The notes under the pieces were generated by a model. It was not told where the DNA came from and searched no databases. It saw only the letters and a program-made list of their open reading frames with translations. Both the position numbers and the translations under genes were made by a program. Positions 18,684 to 25,994 of a stretch of DNA of 64,000 nt are shown one piece after another. The DNA is from Microbulbifer variabilis (lineage in GTDB: Bacteria > Pseudomonadota > Gammaproteobacteria > Pseudomonadales > Cellvibrionaceae), in assembly GCF_023716485.1 (NCBI RefSeq), contig NZ_CP092418.1, forward strand, positions 3,442,501-3,506,500, in the 5' to 3' direction. The number at the start of each line of letters is the position of its first letter. The stretch's first letter is position 1.

Positions 18684-19394
18684 TTAGATGCCATCACTGC
18701 CCGGCTCCTTTGTAATCCAATATTCATTATTCGATGTAAACCAATTGATATGATTTGACAGTCCATCAAGGTCAGGAAAAATGGACGAGTGATTTATTCC
18801 GTAGTGAGATAGTTCAAATGGTAATAGCTTGCGATACTCCTGATCTATGACAATCAATTCAAGAGTGTCTTTTTTGCTTTTTGATTTATCTAGTGGCGTC
18901 GCAGGATCAGGGTGAAGTGTAAATAAGCCGCCTTGGCGAACTATTCTTGAAGCTACGGTATGTGGCTTATATTTAGCTAAAGTATCAGCTTCAAATGGTG
19001 AGCCATCAGTCTTTTCATAGATTTGGTCAGCTTTAAAACAATAAATGTGAGCATCGCAATTGTCTTGACTCGTTGTTGCGAAAAATGCAGCAACTAAGGG
19101 TTGATATGTCCAATCCAGCAACCGCGTTGCTAGACCATGATGTTGAGCGATAGCAAGCCATTCCCATTCATTGCCTGGGCGTGGCGATAAGAATTCTACA
19201 GATCTTCTTTGCCATGCACGAAACATTCTTTCATCGTCAGTTTTATCAAAGGGCGCACGTCCGGCTTTTGGAAGAAGCTTCCAGTCTGCATTGCCATGCC
19301 CACGAAACATCCATCGATTATCTTTTCGATATCGCTCTAAGGCTTCATGAAGTTCTTGAAAATTATTGATTCGTATTTCGTTCATTGTATTCAT
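18684..19394 (-). CDS. Cassette 25: FRG-domain protein
   Basis: A 236-residue protein with an FRG domain: WMFRGHGNADWKLLPKAGR near residue 28-46 gives the F-R-G motif, and AIAQHHGLATRLLDWTYQPLVAAFFATT (about 102-129) matches the second family block (GxxTRLLDWT). The C-terminal half is not recognised. FRG domains occur in prophages, toxin-like proteins and some defence islands; no activity is firmly established. Its stop codon TAA uses the GTTAG box of its own attC, just beyond the IS insertion, so the coding frame is undamaged. Confidence 0.85.
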   Translation of the reverse strand: MNTMNEIRINNFQELHEALERYRKDNRWMFRGHGNADWKLLPKAGRAPFDKTDDERMFRAWQRRSVEFLSPRPGNEWEWLAIAQHHGLATRLLDWTYQPLVAAFFATTSQDNCDAHIYCFKADQIYEKTDGSPFEADTLAKYKPHTVASRIVRQGGLFTLHPDPATPLDKSKSKKDTLELIVIDQEYRKLLPFELSHYGINHSSIFPDLDGLSNHINWFTSNNEYWITKEPGSDGI

Positions 19395-19536
19395 CTAACG
19401 CCGCCAACAGGGGCAGCCGACGTTGCGTACATATTGTGCTAAAAAGGAAGCGCAGCGACCAGCACAGTATGTACGCAGCGTTGGCTGCCCCGCGGAGGGG
19501 CGAAGTCCCGTAGCGAACTGCTTGGCCTTGTTAGCA
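19392..19536 (-). repeat. attC 24 (long type)
   Basis: Boxes ATCTAACGCCG and CTTGTTAGC; arms GGCAGCCGACGTTGCGTACA and GTACGCAGCGTTGGCTGCC pair. Confidence 0.92.
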
Positions 19537-19817
19537 CTTTTCGCCTGATTTTTCGCAAACATGTGCAATGTTGTTTTTAACACAGAGGGGCTTGGGCTGT
19601 GTTGGTACCCAATGGCATACGAAGACCTCGCCTTTATCTTCGCTCAAAAACCACGCGATACTGACATTTCCACTCTTTCCAACGCCAACGGCACAAGCCC
19701 CATATTTCTACCGATATCCTTCACCTTTGATTCGGCGGAATATGCAGAAACAATATAAATTAAAATCAATAACAGCGTGCTAATGACAGCGACCAGAAAG
19801 GGCTTAATCTTAATCAT
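19531..19817 (-). pseudogene. Cassette 24: exported or membrane-anchored protein gene with a frameshift
   Basis: From ATG 19817 (MIKIKPFLVAVISTLLLILI, an N-terminal membrane anchor or signal sequence) the frame stops at TGA 19644-19646 after 57 codons. A one-base shift near GGTAGAAATATGGGG (about 19700) opens a better frame: YGACAVGVGKSGNVSIAWFL, then EVFVCHWVPTQPKPLC and CEKSGEKC, ending TAA at 19531 inside the attC box. The restored protein of about 95 residues would be a small Cys-rich extracytoplasmic protein. Genome mutation or assembly indel cannot be separated here. Confidence 0.7.
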
Positions 19818-19868
19818 GCGTTCTTCCTAAAATTTCTATTCCCTTGAAAATTACAGGACCCGAGTGTG

Positions 19869-19964
19869 TGCTAACGCTACCAACAGCGGCAGGTTTGGAG
19901 CGGCGAAGCCGCGAAAAAGCTGTCCAGCGCACGTAGTACGCGTTGCGGCTTGGCCTTGTTATAA
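19869..19964 (-). repeat. attC 23
   Basis: Boxes GCTAACGCTACCAAC and CTTGTTATAAG; hairpin AGCGGCGAAGCCGC inside. Confidence 0.85.
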
Positions 19965-19970
19965 GTGACA

Positions 19971-20261
19971 CTACCCAATGATTTCATTTTTAGCACTGAC
20001 AATTTTGCTTGCAACTCTATGGCAATGCTCTTTGCTAGCACCCAAACCAATATTGCCCTCTATTGTTGCTACTAGTGACGAGGATATATGCTTGGCATCT
20101 TTGCCCTCGACCGCAAGACGAAAAATATGTGGCAGATAACTCTGATACTCGTCGCGAGCTTCTGGCATCTCATTTACACCAATAGGGTCCCAGTCACGCC
20201 ATAAAATTTCATCTATGGCTTTGTAGAGCTCTAGTTCTTCTGGAGGTAATTTCTTGCCCAT
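19971..20261 (-). CDS. Cassette 23: small helical protein of unknown function
   Basis: A 96-residue soluble protein starting MGKKLPPEELELYKAIDEIL. The segment WRDWDPIGVNEMPEARDEYQSYLP followed by two helices resembles uncharacterised proteins seen near immunity genes and in cassettes (inference from pattern only). I chose the ATG at 20261 because the longer frame (to 20327) only translates the attC. Confidence 0.78.
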   Translation of the reverse strand: MGKKLPPEELELYKAIDEILWRDWDPIGVNEMPEARDEYQSYLPHIFRLAVEGKDAKHISSSLVATIEGNIGLGASKEHCHRVASKIVSAKNEIIG

Positions 20262-20268
20262 ACTCTTA

Positions 20269-20359
20269 CTTATAACGTTGCCAGCAAGGGCAGCCGAAGC
20301 GGAGCGTAGGCTGTCCAGCCCAGCCACCGGCTGGGCGATCTTGCCTGGCCTGGTTATAG
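20269..20359 (-). repeat. attC 22
   Basis: Boxes TATAACGTTGCC and TGGTTATAGC; arms AAGGGCAGCC/GGCTGTCC and CAGCCACCGGCTGGGCG. Nearly identical to attC 15. Confidence 0.9.
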
Positions 20360-20637
20360 CTGGCGCGCACTGAACGACCTACTTGCTCTTTGCCAGCCAA
20401 CTTTGGCTGGCCACTGCCCGATAAATTTACAGGGAAAAATACCATACTTTCCCCACCAGTTAACTAGCTGATTGGCGCTCCACAATGGTGCAACTGACTT
20501 GCAGGGTTTACTGGCTTAAAACGAAGGCACTTGAACGAAACTACGGTGCCAGCTTGCAGGTAAACTCTCTGGAGGAGAGTGTTCAGGTAGAGATTGTTAC
20601 TTGCAGCAACTACAAACTATCTAAAAATTGACCGCCA
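20360..20637 (-). other. Cassette 22: nearly gene-less cassette, diverged twin of cassette 15
   Basis: No normal gene. About 85 % similar by eye to 23923-24200. On the minus strand an open frame (20464-20616) reads VAASNNLYLNTLLQRVYLQA, then GTVVSFKCLRFKP; the twin reads VAASTNLFLSTFLQRVFLRV, then GTAVPFKCLRFKP, with mostly conservative changes. Both are preceded by TAG and have no start codon. A 49-codon plus-strand frame from ATG (about 20485) also exists but changes less conservatively. Best read as a decayed small gene; a strong hairpin (CCAGCCAACTTTGGCTGG) lies near the left end. Confidence 0.5.
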
Positions 20638-20691
20638 CAATAACGCTTTTAGCACCAGCGCCGCAGGCGTCGGGTGCCTAAACTTGTTAAA
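20638..20691 (-). repeat. attC 21 (short type)
   Basis: Boxes AATAACGCTTTTAGCACC and GGTGCCTAAACTTGTTAAATG; identical to attC 11, as expected for a duplicated cassette. Confidence 0.9.
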
Positions 20692-21053
20692 TGTTGCACA
20701 TATTCGGCTATTGTAATTCCGCCTGCAATACCACCAATCAGTGGCAATGCTACAAATTGCGCATGATAAAAATCCATAGATTGAATTCTTAGACTATTTA
20801 AGGCCAAAAGCACAACAGAAATAGCGAGACCTAAAGTAAAGACAGCGTACTTAGAAATCCCTAACTTCTTAGCAAGAACCAAACCCACCATCCCTGAAAG
20901 TAGTCCTTGAGCAAAATAACTCTTAATATTTAGGAAGATGTCCAAATAGCGCGGCAAATCGAACAGGCCTGGCGGGCGAAAGTAAAGTGACGAGCACAAC
21001 ATTACACTCACCATAGTGACCACTAGTACTGTGTATTTACCGATCATATTCAT
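20649..21053 (-). CDS. Cassette 21: four-helix membrane protein (copy 1 of a duplicated cassette)
   Basis: A 134-residue membrane protein with about four hydrophobic segments: residues 5-22 (KYTVLVVTMVSVMLCSSL), about 47-64 (YFAQGLLSGMVGLVLAKK), about 69-87 (KYAVFTLGLAISVVLLAL) and about 100-118 (AQFVALPLIGGIAGGITI). It ends in a basic tail that runs through the attC. ATG 21053 (MNMIGKY) is used because the longer frame only translates the neighbouring attC; the second copy at 25494-25898 starts at the same point. Function unknown. Confidence 0.8.
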   Translation of the reverse strand: MNMIGKYTVLVVTMVSVMLCSSLYFRPPGLFDLPRYLDIFLNIKSYFAQGLLSGMVGLVLAKKLGISKYAVFTLGLAISVVLLALNSLRIQSMDFYHAQFVALPLIGGIAGGITIAEYVQHLTSLGTRRLRRWC

Positions 21054-21056
21054 ATG

Positions 21057-21155
21057 ACATTTAACGCCGCCAACACGGGCCAAAATGCAGTAGCGAGGCT
21101 GCGGAATGTAGGTCCAGCCAGCTTTGCTGGCGAGCGTGCTTGGCTTTGTTATGAG
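21057..21155 (-). repeat. attC 20
   Basis: Boxes TTTAACGCCGCCAACACG and TTGTTATGAG; arms CAGCCAGCTTTGCTGGCG. Closely similar to attC 16. Confidence 0.9.
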
Positions 21156-21436
21156 TTTTCTGCATCTGTGCACTTTTTAATATTGACTACTGCCTTGATG
21201 GCTAGCCCGATAATGACATAGAAAAGTATATTTAACGATAGTGCGATAACCCAAGCATAAACTACATCGGAGATTGGCTCAGGGTTAGCACCGAGAGACA
21301 TTAATACCAAGGAGCTTGGCCAAAATAACAAAACAAGCTGCTGTAGTTCATTTGCTCTGATTAGGGGCTCAAACAATGCAACTAATGTTGGAACAACGAG
21401 CGAAGCAAAAATCCATTTTACAAGGTAACTTTTCAT
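21149..21436 (-). CDS. Cassette 20: small membrane protein
   Basis: A 95-residue protein with three probable membrane segments: residues 4-22 (YLVKWIFASLVVPTLVALF), about 33-50 (QLVLLFWPSSLVLMSLGA) and about 58-84 (VVYAWVIALSLNILFYVIIGLAIKAVV). A charged C-terminal tail (NIKKCTDAENS) ends inside the attC box. Function unknown. Confidence 0.78.
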   Translation of the reverse strand: MKSYLVKWIFASLVVPTLVALFEPLIRANELQQLVLLFWPSSLVLMSLGANPEPISDVVYAWVIALSLNILFYVIIGLAIKAVVNIKKCTDAENS

Positions 21437-21458
21437 TGTCTAAGACTACGTGATTGAC

Positions 21459-21548
21459 TCATAACGCCTAGCACACGGGCGGCCGAAGCAAAGCGTAGGC
21501 CGTCCAGCCCACATATTTTGTGGGCAATCGTGCTGCTTTTTGTTATGC
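21459..21548 (-). repeat. attC 19
   Basis: Boxes TCATAACGCCTAGCAC and TTGTTATGC; arms GGGCGGCC/GGCCGTCC and CAGCCCAC/GTGGGC. Confidence 0.9.
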
Positions 21549-21549
21549 A

Positions 21550-21861
21550 TTAGCCTCTCCGCCAGTCTTTAATAGTTGCAATAAGTAGGGCTATGAAAAT
21601 TACTAGAAGGAAAAAGGCAACACCATAGCCCACGGCACCATCTACTTTAGCTCCTTTGGCCTCCCAATGCCCATAGGTTATAAGCTGATATAGCATTGCA
21701 AAAGATATGAAGCCACTAGTAAATACAGCTAGTAACATATGCCGCAAATTGAAAAGCTTTTTCCCAAAAGCAAGCTCCCCCCATGAAGGAGTCTCGATTT
21801 TTCTATCGAGGCCTTTTCGACGCCATCGGCGGTCTTTGAGATTAGACATAGTTTTATTCAT
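21550..21861 (-). CDS. Cassette 19: small membrane protein with basic N-terminus
   Basis: A 103-residue protein. A strongly basic N-terminal stretch (NLKDRRWRRKGLDRKIETP) precedes two membrane segments, about residues 41-63 (HMLLAVFTSGFISFAMLYQLITY) and about 77-96 (GYGVAFFLLVIFIALLIATI), and ends KDWRRG. Function unknown. The alternative start MSNLKDRR is four codons inside. Confidence 0.76.
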   Translation of the reverse strand: MNKTMSNLKDRRWRRKGLDRKIETPSWGELAFGKKLFNLRHMLLAVFTSGFISFAMLYQLITYGHWEAKGAKVDGAVGYGVAFFLLVIFIALLIATIKDWRRG

Positions 21862-21940
21862 AACGCCTGGCGCACAGGCAAAGCGCGCAGTGCTTTATCC
21901 AGCCACACGAAGTGTGGCGATTGTGCCGCCACTTGTTAGC
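21859..21940 (-). repeat. attC 18
   Basis: Boxes TCATAACGCCTGGCGCAC and CTTGTTAGC; arms AGCCACACGAAGTGTGGCG. Confidence 0.9.
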
Positions 21941-21944
21941 TGTG

Positions 21945-22337
21945 TTACTCATGGATGAAGTAAACATCTGTTTCTCTTCCTTCATCTACCATTGGAACCT
22001 CAATTGAAACCAGAGCTTCTAAAATAGATATGAACTCATCCTCCGATACAATTCGCCCCTGCTTTTTACTATATAAACTTCTTAGTTCTTTCCTAGAAAT
22101 ACTAATTTTATCAATACTCAACAGGTTCTTCTCATTCAGAAGCTCAACTAGCTTTCTAACATTTTCAGGCGGTACTTCTGACTCTTGTACGTACCAGATG
22201 AACTCTTGAACCTCTTCTGGGTCATCAATTTCGTAAATAACTACTCCAGAGATACTTGTATCCGTCTCCTTCTGCCATTGAATTTCTTTGGCGCCGAGAG
22301 CACCTAGGAATTCTGTAAGAAATTGCTTTCTTCGCAT
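21945..22337 (-). CDS. Cassette 18: acidic soluble protein of unknown function
   Basis: A 130-residue protein. MRRKQFLTEFLGALGAKEIQWQ looks like a short helix plus strand; PEEVQEFIWYVQESEVPPENVRKLVELL and SEDEFISILEALVSIEVP are helical. No signal peptide or membrane segment. No family recognised. It fills its cassette. Confidence 0.75.
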   Translation of the reverse strand: MRRKQFLTEFLGALGAKEIQWQKETDTSISGVVIYEIDDPEEVQEFIWYVQESEVPPENVRKLVELLNEKNLLSIDKISISRKELRSLYSKKQGRIVSEDEFISILEALVSIEVPMVDEGRETDVYFIHE

Positions 22338-22349
22338 GACACTCTCGTA

Positions 22350-22406
22350 CAGCTAACGCCTCAATCAGCTGCCGCGTTAGCGATCTGCTGAATTGACTTG
22401 TTAGCA
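22350..22406 (-). repeat. attC 17 (short type, inside a coding frame)
   Basis: Boxes AGCTAACGCCTCAATCAG and CTGAATTGACTTGTTAGC; 57 bases. The frame of cassette 17 runs through it. Confidence 0.88.
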
Positions 22407-23344
22407 CTTTCAGCCTCTAGCTTTTCTCTCACCACTGATTGTGCATATGAGAACCCTTTTCCATACCATTCCTCGTAGTTTGAAGAAATCGGGTACTTTC
22501 CATAGACATCAGTAAAGTCATCCCACCAAGGGTTTTCAAATGAGGGTCTTGACAGTACAGATTCAGGAAAAACCCTGCCAGAGAGTAGTTTTTCAAATAC
22601 CTCTGGCTCTAGTATACGGCCACCACATTTTAAGCTGTGATCATTTTTCTTAAGCTTTCTTATTAATTTATAAAGGCCATATATCTGGCGGCGCCCACCA
22701 CCGCCAACATGACTACTAACATGCCAAGTTCTTTGTAATATCTTGTATTTAAAATCCGATAGTTCTAGCAGGATAAAAACCTCCCCGACTTCGGAGTTAT
22801 TCATGATGAAATAGATTCTATTTGGATTTTCTTTCTCTATCTCCGAATAATATTCGAGAGGGTCAAAGTTTGTTTGTTCTGGATTGCTATAGGGTGTTCC
22901 TTGGCCGTGAATTAACCAGTTCTTACTTATTCCAAACGTATTACAGAAATGGGTAATAAACTCAAATGAAGGCTCCTCTTCCGCATTGAACACCCTCTCA
23001 AGCTCACCGATTTTATGTAGCTTCATTAATTGAGCAAGCTTTGCAATCGTGAACGGAGAATACAAGTTTCCTTCATTCATTAGCTCTAGTGATTCTCTAA
23101 ATCTAGAGGCGACTAACTCAACTTCAGTAGGCTTTTTGACATTAGATTCAGCGTCTACGCTTTTTTGATAGTCACTTTCAACTACAATTTCTTTTTTATT
23201 AGATTTAGATGACTTAATCGAAAGCCCTATCAGCGTCAAAATAGCTGTAATCGCAACAATAAATGGCTCAAACCCTGGCTCGAAAGCAAGCCATAATAGA
23301 GATGCTATCAATGCGATGGTGTTTAATACAATTGCGATATTCAT
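22361..23344 (-). CDS. Cassette 17: membrane-anchored HTH-type regulator-like protein
   Basis: A 327-residue protein. Residues 1-42 hold two membrane segments (MNIAIVLNTIALIASLLWLA, then FIVAITAILTLIGLS), followed by a charged linker. Around residues 75-150 a Cro/repressor-like stretch reads FTIAKLAQLMKLHKIGELER, then FITHFCNTFGISKNWLIHG and QGTPYS, matching the end of XRE-type HTH domains (WLLxGxGxP). The C-terminal half (NRIYFIMNNSEVGEVFILLE and on) is unrecognised. ATG 23344 is used; the longer frame to 23515 translates the neighbouring attC. Its last 15 codons read through its own attC, so the site codes for ANKSIQQIANAAAD. Confidence 0.78.
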   Translation of the reverse strand: MNIAIVLNTIALIASLLWLAFEPGFEPFIVAITAILTLIGLSIKSSKSNKKEIVVESDYQKSVDAESNVKKPTEVELVASRFRESLELMNEGNLYSPFTIAKLAQLMKLHKIGELERVFNAEEEPSFEFITHFCNTFGISKNWLIHGQGTPYSNPEQTNFDPLEYYSEIEKENPNRIYFIMNNSEVGEVFILLELSDFKYKILQRTWHVSSHVGGGGRRQIYGLYKLIRKLKKNDHSLKCGGRILEPEVFEKLLSGRVFPESVLSRPSFENPWWDDFTDVYGKYPISSNYEEWYGKGFSYAQSVVREKLEAESANKSIQQIANAAAD

Positions 23345-23360
23345 CCTTGCTCCATACTGA

Positions 23361-23458
23361 GTGCTAACGCCGCCAACACGGGCCGAAATGTAGCAGCGAA
23401 GCTGCGGAATGTAGGTCCAGCCAGCTTTGCTGGCGTTCGTGCTTGGCTTTGTTATGCA
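23361..23458 (-). repeat. attC 16
   Basis: Boxes GCTAACGCCGCCAACACG and TTTGTTATGC; arms CAGCCAGCTTTGCTGGCG. Very similar to attC 20. Confidence 0.9.
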
Positions 23459-23459
23459 T

Positions 23460-23813
23460 TTATAACTCGTTGATGATTTCGACAATTTCAAGCTCAGCAA
23501 CTTTATGCGAGCCACCCACCAAATATGCTCTTTTGCCTATTTTGACTCTTTCACGAATCATGTCGAAGTAACCACCCTTATCCTCGTAGATTGGCTTTCT
23601 AATAATGGCCGTACCTTCATCCAGGGCTTCCCTCTCGCCCCCTACGATGTTTTCTTCAGACAGTGTTTCGAATTCTGGATAAAGCGCAAAGACATATCTG
23701 TTTCCCGCATCAGATTCGAATTTCAAATCACTACGAAGAGCGTTCGAAAGCTTACAATGCGTATTAAGTTTTCTATACCGAACTCGAAAATAGTAGTCTT
23801 CTTTATCGAACAT
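23460..23813 (-). CDS. Cassette 16: soluble protein of unknown function
   Basis: A 117-residue protein starting MFDKEDYYFRVRYRKLNTHC. It is strand-rich with segments GNRYVFALYPEFETL, EGTAIIRKPIYEDKGGYFDMI and RAYLVGGSHKVAELEIVEI. No signal or membrane segment. ATG 23813 is chosen since the frame above it lies in the attC. No family recognised. Confidence 0.75.
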   Translation of the reverse strand: MFDKEDYYFRVRYRKLNTHCKLSNALRSDLKFESDAGNRYVFALYPEFETLSEENIVGGEREALDEGTAIIRKPIYEDKGGYFDMIRERVKIGKRAYLVGGSHKVAELEIVEIINEL

Positions 23814-23831
23814 TACTTTGGGCTCGCAGGT

Positions 23832-23922
23832 GCATAACGTTGCCAGCAAGGGCAGCCGAAGCAGAGCGTAGGCTGTCCAGCCCAGCCTCCGGCTGGGCGA
23901 GCTTGCCTGGCCTAGTTATAGC
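23832..23922 (-). repeat. attC 15
   Basis: Boxes GCATAACGTTGCC and TAGTTATAGC; near-identical to attC 22, in keeping with the twin cassettes. Confidence 0.9.
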
Positions 23923-24200
23923 TGGCGCGCTCTGAACAACCTACTTGCTCTTTGCCAGCCACCTTTGGCTGGCCACTGCCCAATAAATTTACTGGGAAAA
24001 ATACCATACTTTCCCCACCAGTTAACTAACTGACTGGCACTCCACAATGCTGCTGCTAGCTTTCAGAACTTGTTGGCTTAAAACGGAGGCACTTGAACGG
24101 AACTGCGGTGCCAACTCGCAGGAAAACTCTCTGGAGAAATGTGCTCAGGAAGAGATTAGTGCTTGCAGCAACTTCAAACTACCTAAAAAATGACCGCCAC
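23923..24200 (-). other. Cassette 15: nearly gene-less cassette, twin of cassette 22
   Basis: No normal gene. A minus-strand open frame (24056-24178) reads VAASTNLFLSTFLQRVFLRV, then GTAVPFKCLRFKPTSSES, conservatively related to the frame in cassette 22 and again lacking a start codon. It could be a decayed gene, or a non-coding cassette that carries a promoter or RNA. The attC sites match too, so the whole unit was duplicated and then diverged. Confidence 0.5.
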
Positions 24201-24280
24201 AATAACGCCTGCCGCACAGGCGAGCAACTTGTTGCGAGTCCAGCGCACGAAGTGCGCGATTGTGCCGGCACTTGTTATGC
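24201..24280 (-). repeat. attC 14
   Basis: Boxes AATAACGCCTGCCGCAC and CTTGTTATGC; hairpins GCAACTTGTTGC and GCGCACGAAGTGCGC. Confidence 0.9.
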
Positions 24281-24285
24281 GTATA

Positions 24286-24678
24286 CTACACACTAAGCTT
24301 CAACAACAACATGCTAAAGAAAAGTACGACTGTCACACCCACCAAAAAAGATAAAAATTTTAAAAAGATATTGTTCTTCTCGAATTCCTTTAAAGAGTAA
24401 TGATAAGTGACGCCGCCAAATTTCTTAGTCATGTAATACACACCATAACTTAACAAAGCAATAAAGGCCCCCATCTGGAGAAGCAACACCCACTCAAAAA
24501 GCGCAAAGAATATGAAAGGCGTACTAGCCACTGCCATGACAGCACCATATAAAAAACCTTCAGGAACTTCTTCATATTTTAGTTTGGTTCCACAGTCTTC
24601 GCAGACACCAAACATGGTTCGAGATTCACCCAAGGAAACGCCTGGGTTAAATTTTTTCTTACATTTCTCACAAATCAT
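24286..24678 (-). CDS. Cassette 14: zinc-ribbon membrane protein
   Basis: A 130-residue protein with an N-terminal zinc ribbon: CEKC (residues 3-6) paired with CEDC (about 26-29). Three membrane segments follow: about 43-66 (FLYGAVMAVASTPFIFFALFEWVL), about 70-85 (MGAFIALLSYGVYYMT) and about 106-127 (LKFLSFLVGVTVVLFFSMLLLK). The layout matches that of cassette 10. Function unknown. Confidence 0.8.
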   Translation of the reverse strand: MICEKCKKKFNPGVSLGESRTMFGVCEDCGTKLKYEEVPEGFLYGAVMAVASTPFIFFALFEWVLLLQMGAFIALLSYGVYYMTKKFGGVTYHYSLKEFEKNNIFLKFLSFLVGVTVVLFFSMLLLKLSV

Positions 24679-24684
24679 AATTTA

Positions 24685-24784
24685 CGCATAACGCCACCGG
24701 CAGGGGCAGCTTGCCTTGTGCACAAGGTAAGCTGCCCCACGGAGGGCCGAAGGCCCGGAGTATTCTGCCCGGCTTTGTTATGCA
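24685..24784 (-). repeat. attC 13
   Basis: Boxes GCATAACGCCACCGGCAG and TTGTTATGC; arms GGCAGCTTGCCTTGTG and CACAAGGTAAGCTGCC pair. Confidence 0.92.
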
Positions 24785-25140
24785 TGATGCAGGTCTTGAA
24801 GTCGCTTAAGGACTGGATCTAGAAGCCTATTTCTGAGTGTTAGCTCCCAGGAACCCTCACAAAATCTTTCTGCTCTCGCTGCTGCAGTTAAAGCCCACCT
24901 GACTTCTTCAAATGTAGCTCGATCTATCGAATCTAAAATACTTCTAATTTTCTTTGGCTGATACTCATATGCTACCCAAGGCGGGCGCTCTAAAAGATTC
25001 ATAAAATCAGAGATCTCATCTGGATAATAAGGATATCCTTCATGACGAGTTACTTTTGGAAGCGCCCAAATCGCCAACTGATAGCATGACAATAAATTCT
25101 CTATACTTTCAATATTCAATGCTTCAGTTCTCATGTGCAT
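24778..25140 (-). CDS. Cassette 13: helical protein of unknown function
   Basis: A 120-residue protein (or 118, from a second ATG at 25134), mostly helical: IESIENLLSCYQLAIWALPKV, ISDFMNLLERPPWVAYEY and ATFEEVRWALTAAARAERF. Its stop is the TAA of the GTTATG box in attC 13, and its first ATG is within the core box of attC 12, so the gene fills the cassette end to end. No family recognised. Confidence 0.75.
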   Translation of the reverse strand: MHMRTEALNIESIENLLSCYQLAIWALPKVTRHEGYPYYPDEISDFMNLLERPPWVAYEYQPKKIRSILDSIDRATFEEVRWALTAAARAERFCEGSWELTLRNRLLDPVLKRLQDLHHA

Positions 25141-25201
25141 AACGCCTCAAACACTGGCCGAGGCCGCCAGGCCGAAGGTCCGTGTGCTTTGACTTGTTAA
25201 C
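25136..25201 (-). repeat. attC 12 (short type)
   Basis: Boxes GCATAACGCCTCAAACAC and GTGTGCTTTGACTTGTTAAC; 66 bases. Confidence 0.88.
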
Positions 25202-25472
25202 TTTGTCTTCTGATAAACCTAAGTTCATCGTCATTTTCTGTATCGGTGAACAATAATCTATCATCGATGTCTTCTAGTTCTTGAGAGTAATTCCAGCGGA
25301 TAGCAATCGAATCCTCTGCCCACTCAGGTGTTTCATCCAAAAGCCACTGGCATTCTTTAGCTGCTTTCTTTGTATCAGCAATAAAAACGACTGTAGCTTG
25401 AACCCAAGTTCCACCCTCATTGCTTTCGACAATGTCGTATAGCTCTACTGATTCGCCAGATATATATTTCAT
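25197..25472 (-). CDS. Cassette 12: small acidic protein of unknown function
   Basis: A 91-residue acidic, soluble protein starting MKYISGESVELYDIVESNEGG. Pattern strand-strand-helix (TWVQATVVFIADTKKAAKECQWLL) then EDSIAIRWNYSQELEDIDDR suggests a ferredoxin-like alpha/beta fold. It ends inside attC 12. No family recognised. Confidence 0.75.
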   Translation of the reverse strand: MKYISGESVELYDIVESNEGGTWVQATVVFIADTKKAAKECQWLLDETPEWAEDSIAIRWNYSQELEDIDDRLLFTDTENDDELRFIRRQS

Positions 25473-25483
25473 CGTATTTCGAA

Positions 25484-25537
25484 GTTAACGCTTTTAGCAC
25501 CAGCGCCGCAGGCGTCGGGTGCCTAAACTTGTTAAAT
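25484..25537 (-). repeat. attC 11 (short type)
   Basis: Boxes GTTAACGCTTTTAGCACC and GGTGCCTAAACTTGTTAAATG; identical body to attC 21. Confidence 0.9.
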
Positions 25538-25898
25538 GTTGCACATATTCGGCTATTGTAATTCCGCCTGCAATACCACCAATCAGTGGCAATGCTACAA
25601 ATTGCGCATGATAAAAATCCATAGATTGAATTCTTAGACTATTTAAGGCCAAAAGCACAACAGAAATAGCGAGACCTAAAGTAAAGACAGCGTACTTAGA
25701 AATCCCTAACTTCTTAGCAAGAACCAAACCCACCATCCCTGAAAGTAGTCCTTGAGCAAAATAACTCTTAATATTTAGGAAGATGTCCAAATAGCGCGGC
25801 AAATCGAACAGGCCTGACGGGCGAAAGTAAAGTGACGAGCACAACATTACACTCACCATAGTGACTACTAGTACTGTGTATTTGCCGATCATATTCAT
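25494..25898 (-). CDS. Cassette 11: four-helix membrane protein (copy 2 of a duplicated cassette)
   Basis: Same 134-residue membrane protein as cassette 21, with three base differences that I can see in 405, one changing a residue (YFRPS here, YFRPP in copy 1). The two copies are ten cassettes apart and have different neighbours. This fits duplication by excision and re-insertion, or recombination between attC sites, and a recent date. Function unknown. Confidence 0.8.
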   Translation of the reverse strand: MNMIGKYTVLVVTMVSVMLCSSLYFRPSGLFDLPRYLDIFLNIKSYFAQGLLSGMVGLVLAKKLGISKYAVFTLGLAISVVLLALNSLRIQSMDFYHAQFVALPLIGGIAGGITIAEYVQHLTSLGTRRLRRWC

Positions 25899-25903
25899 AT
25901 GAC

Positions 25904-25994
25904 ATTTAACGCTCTGCGCACAGGCGAGCGAAACGTAGTGTAGCGAGTCCAGCCCGCGCTTTTTGCGGGCGATTGTGCCGCAGTTTGTTATAAG
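25904..25994 (-). repeat. attC 10
   Basis: Boxes TTTAACGCTCTGCGCAC and GTTTGTTATAAG; arms AGCCCGCGC/GCGGGCG. Confidence 0.9.
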
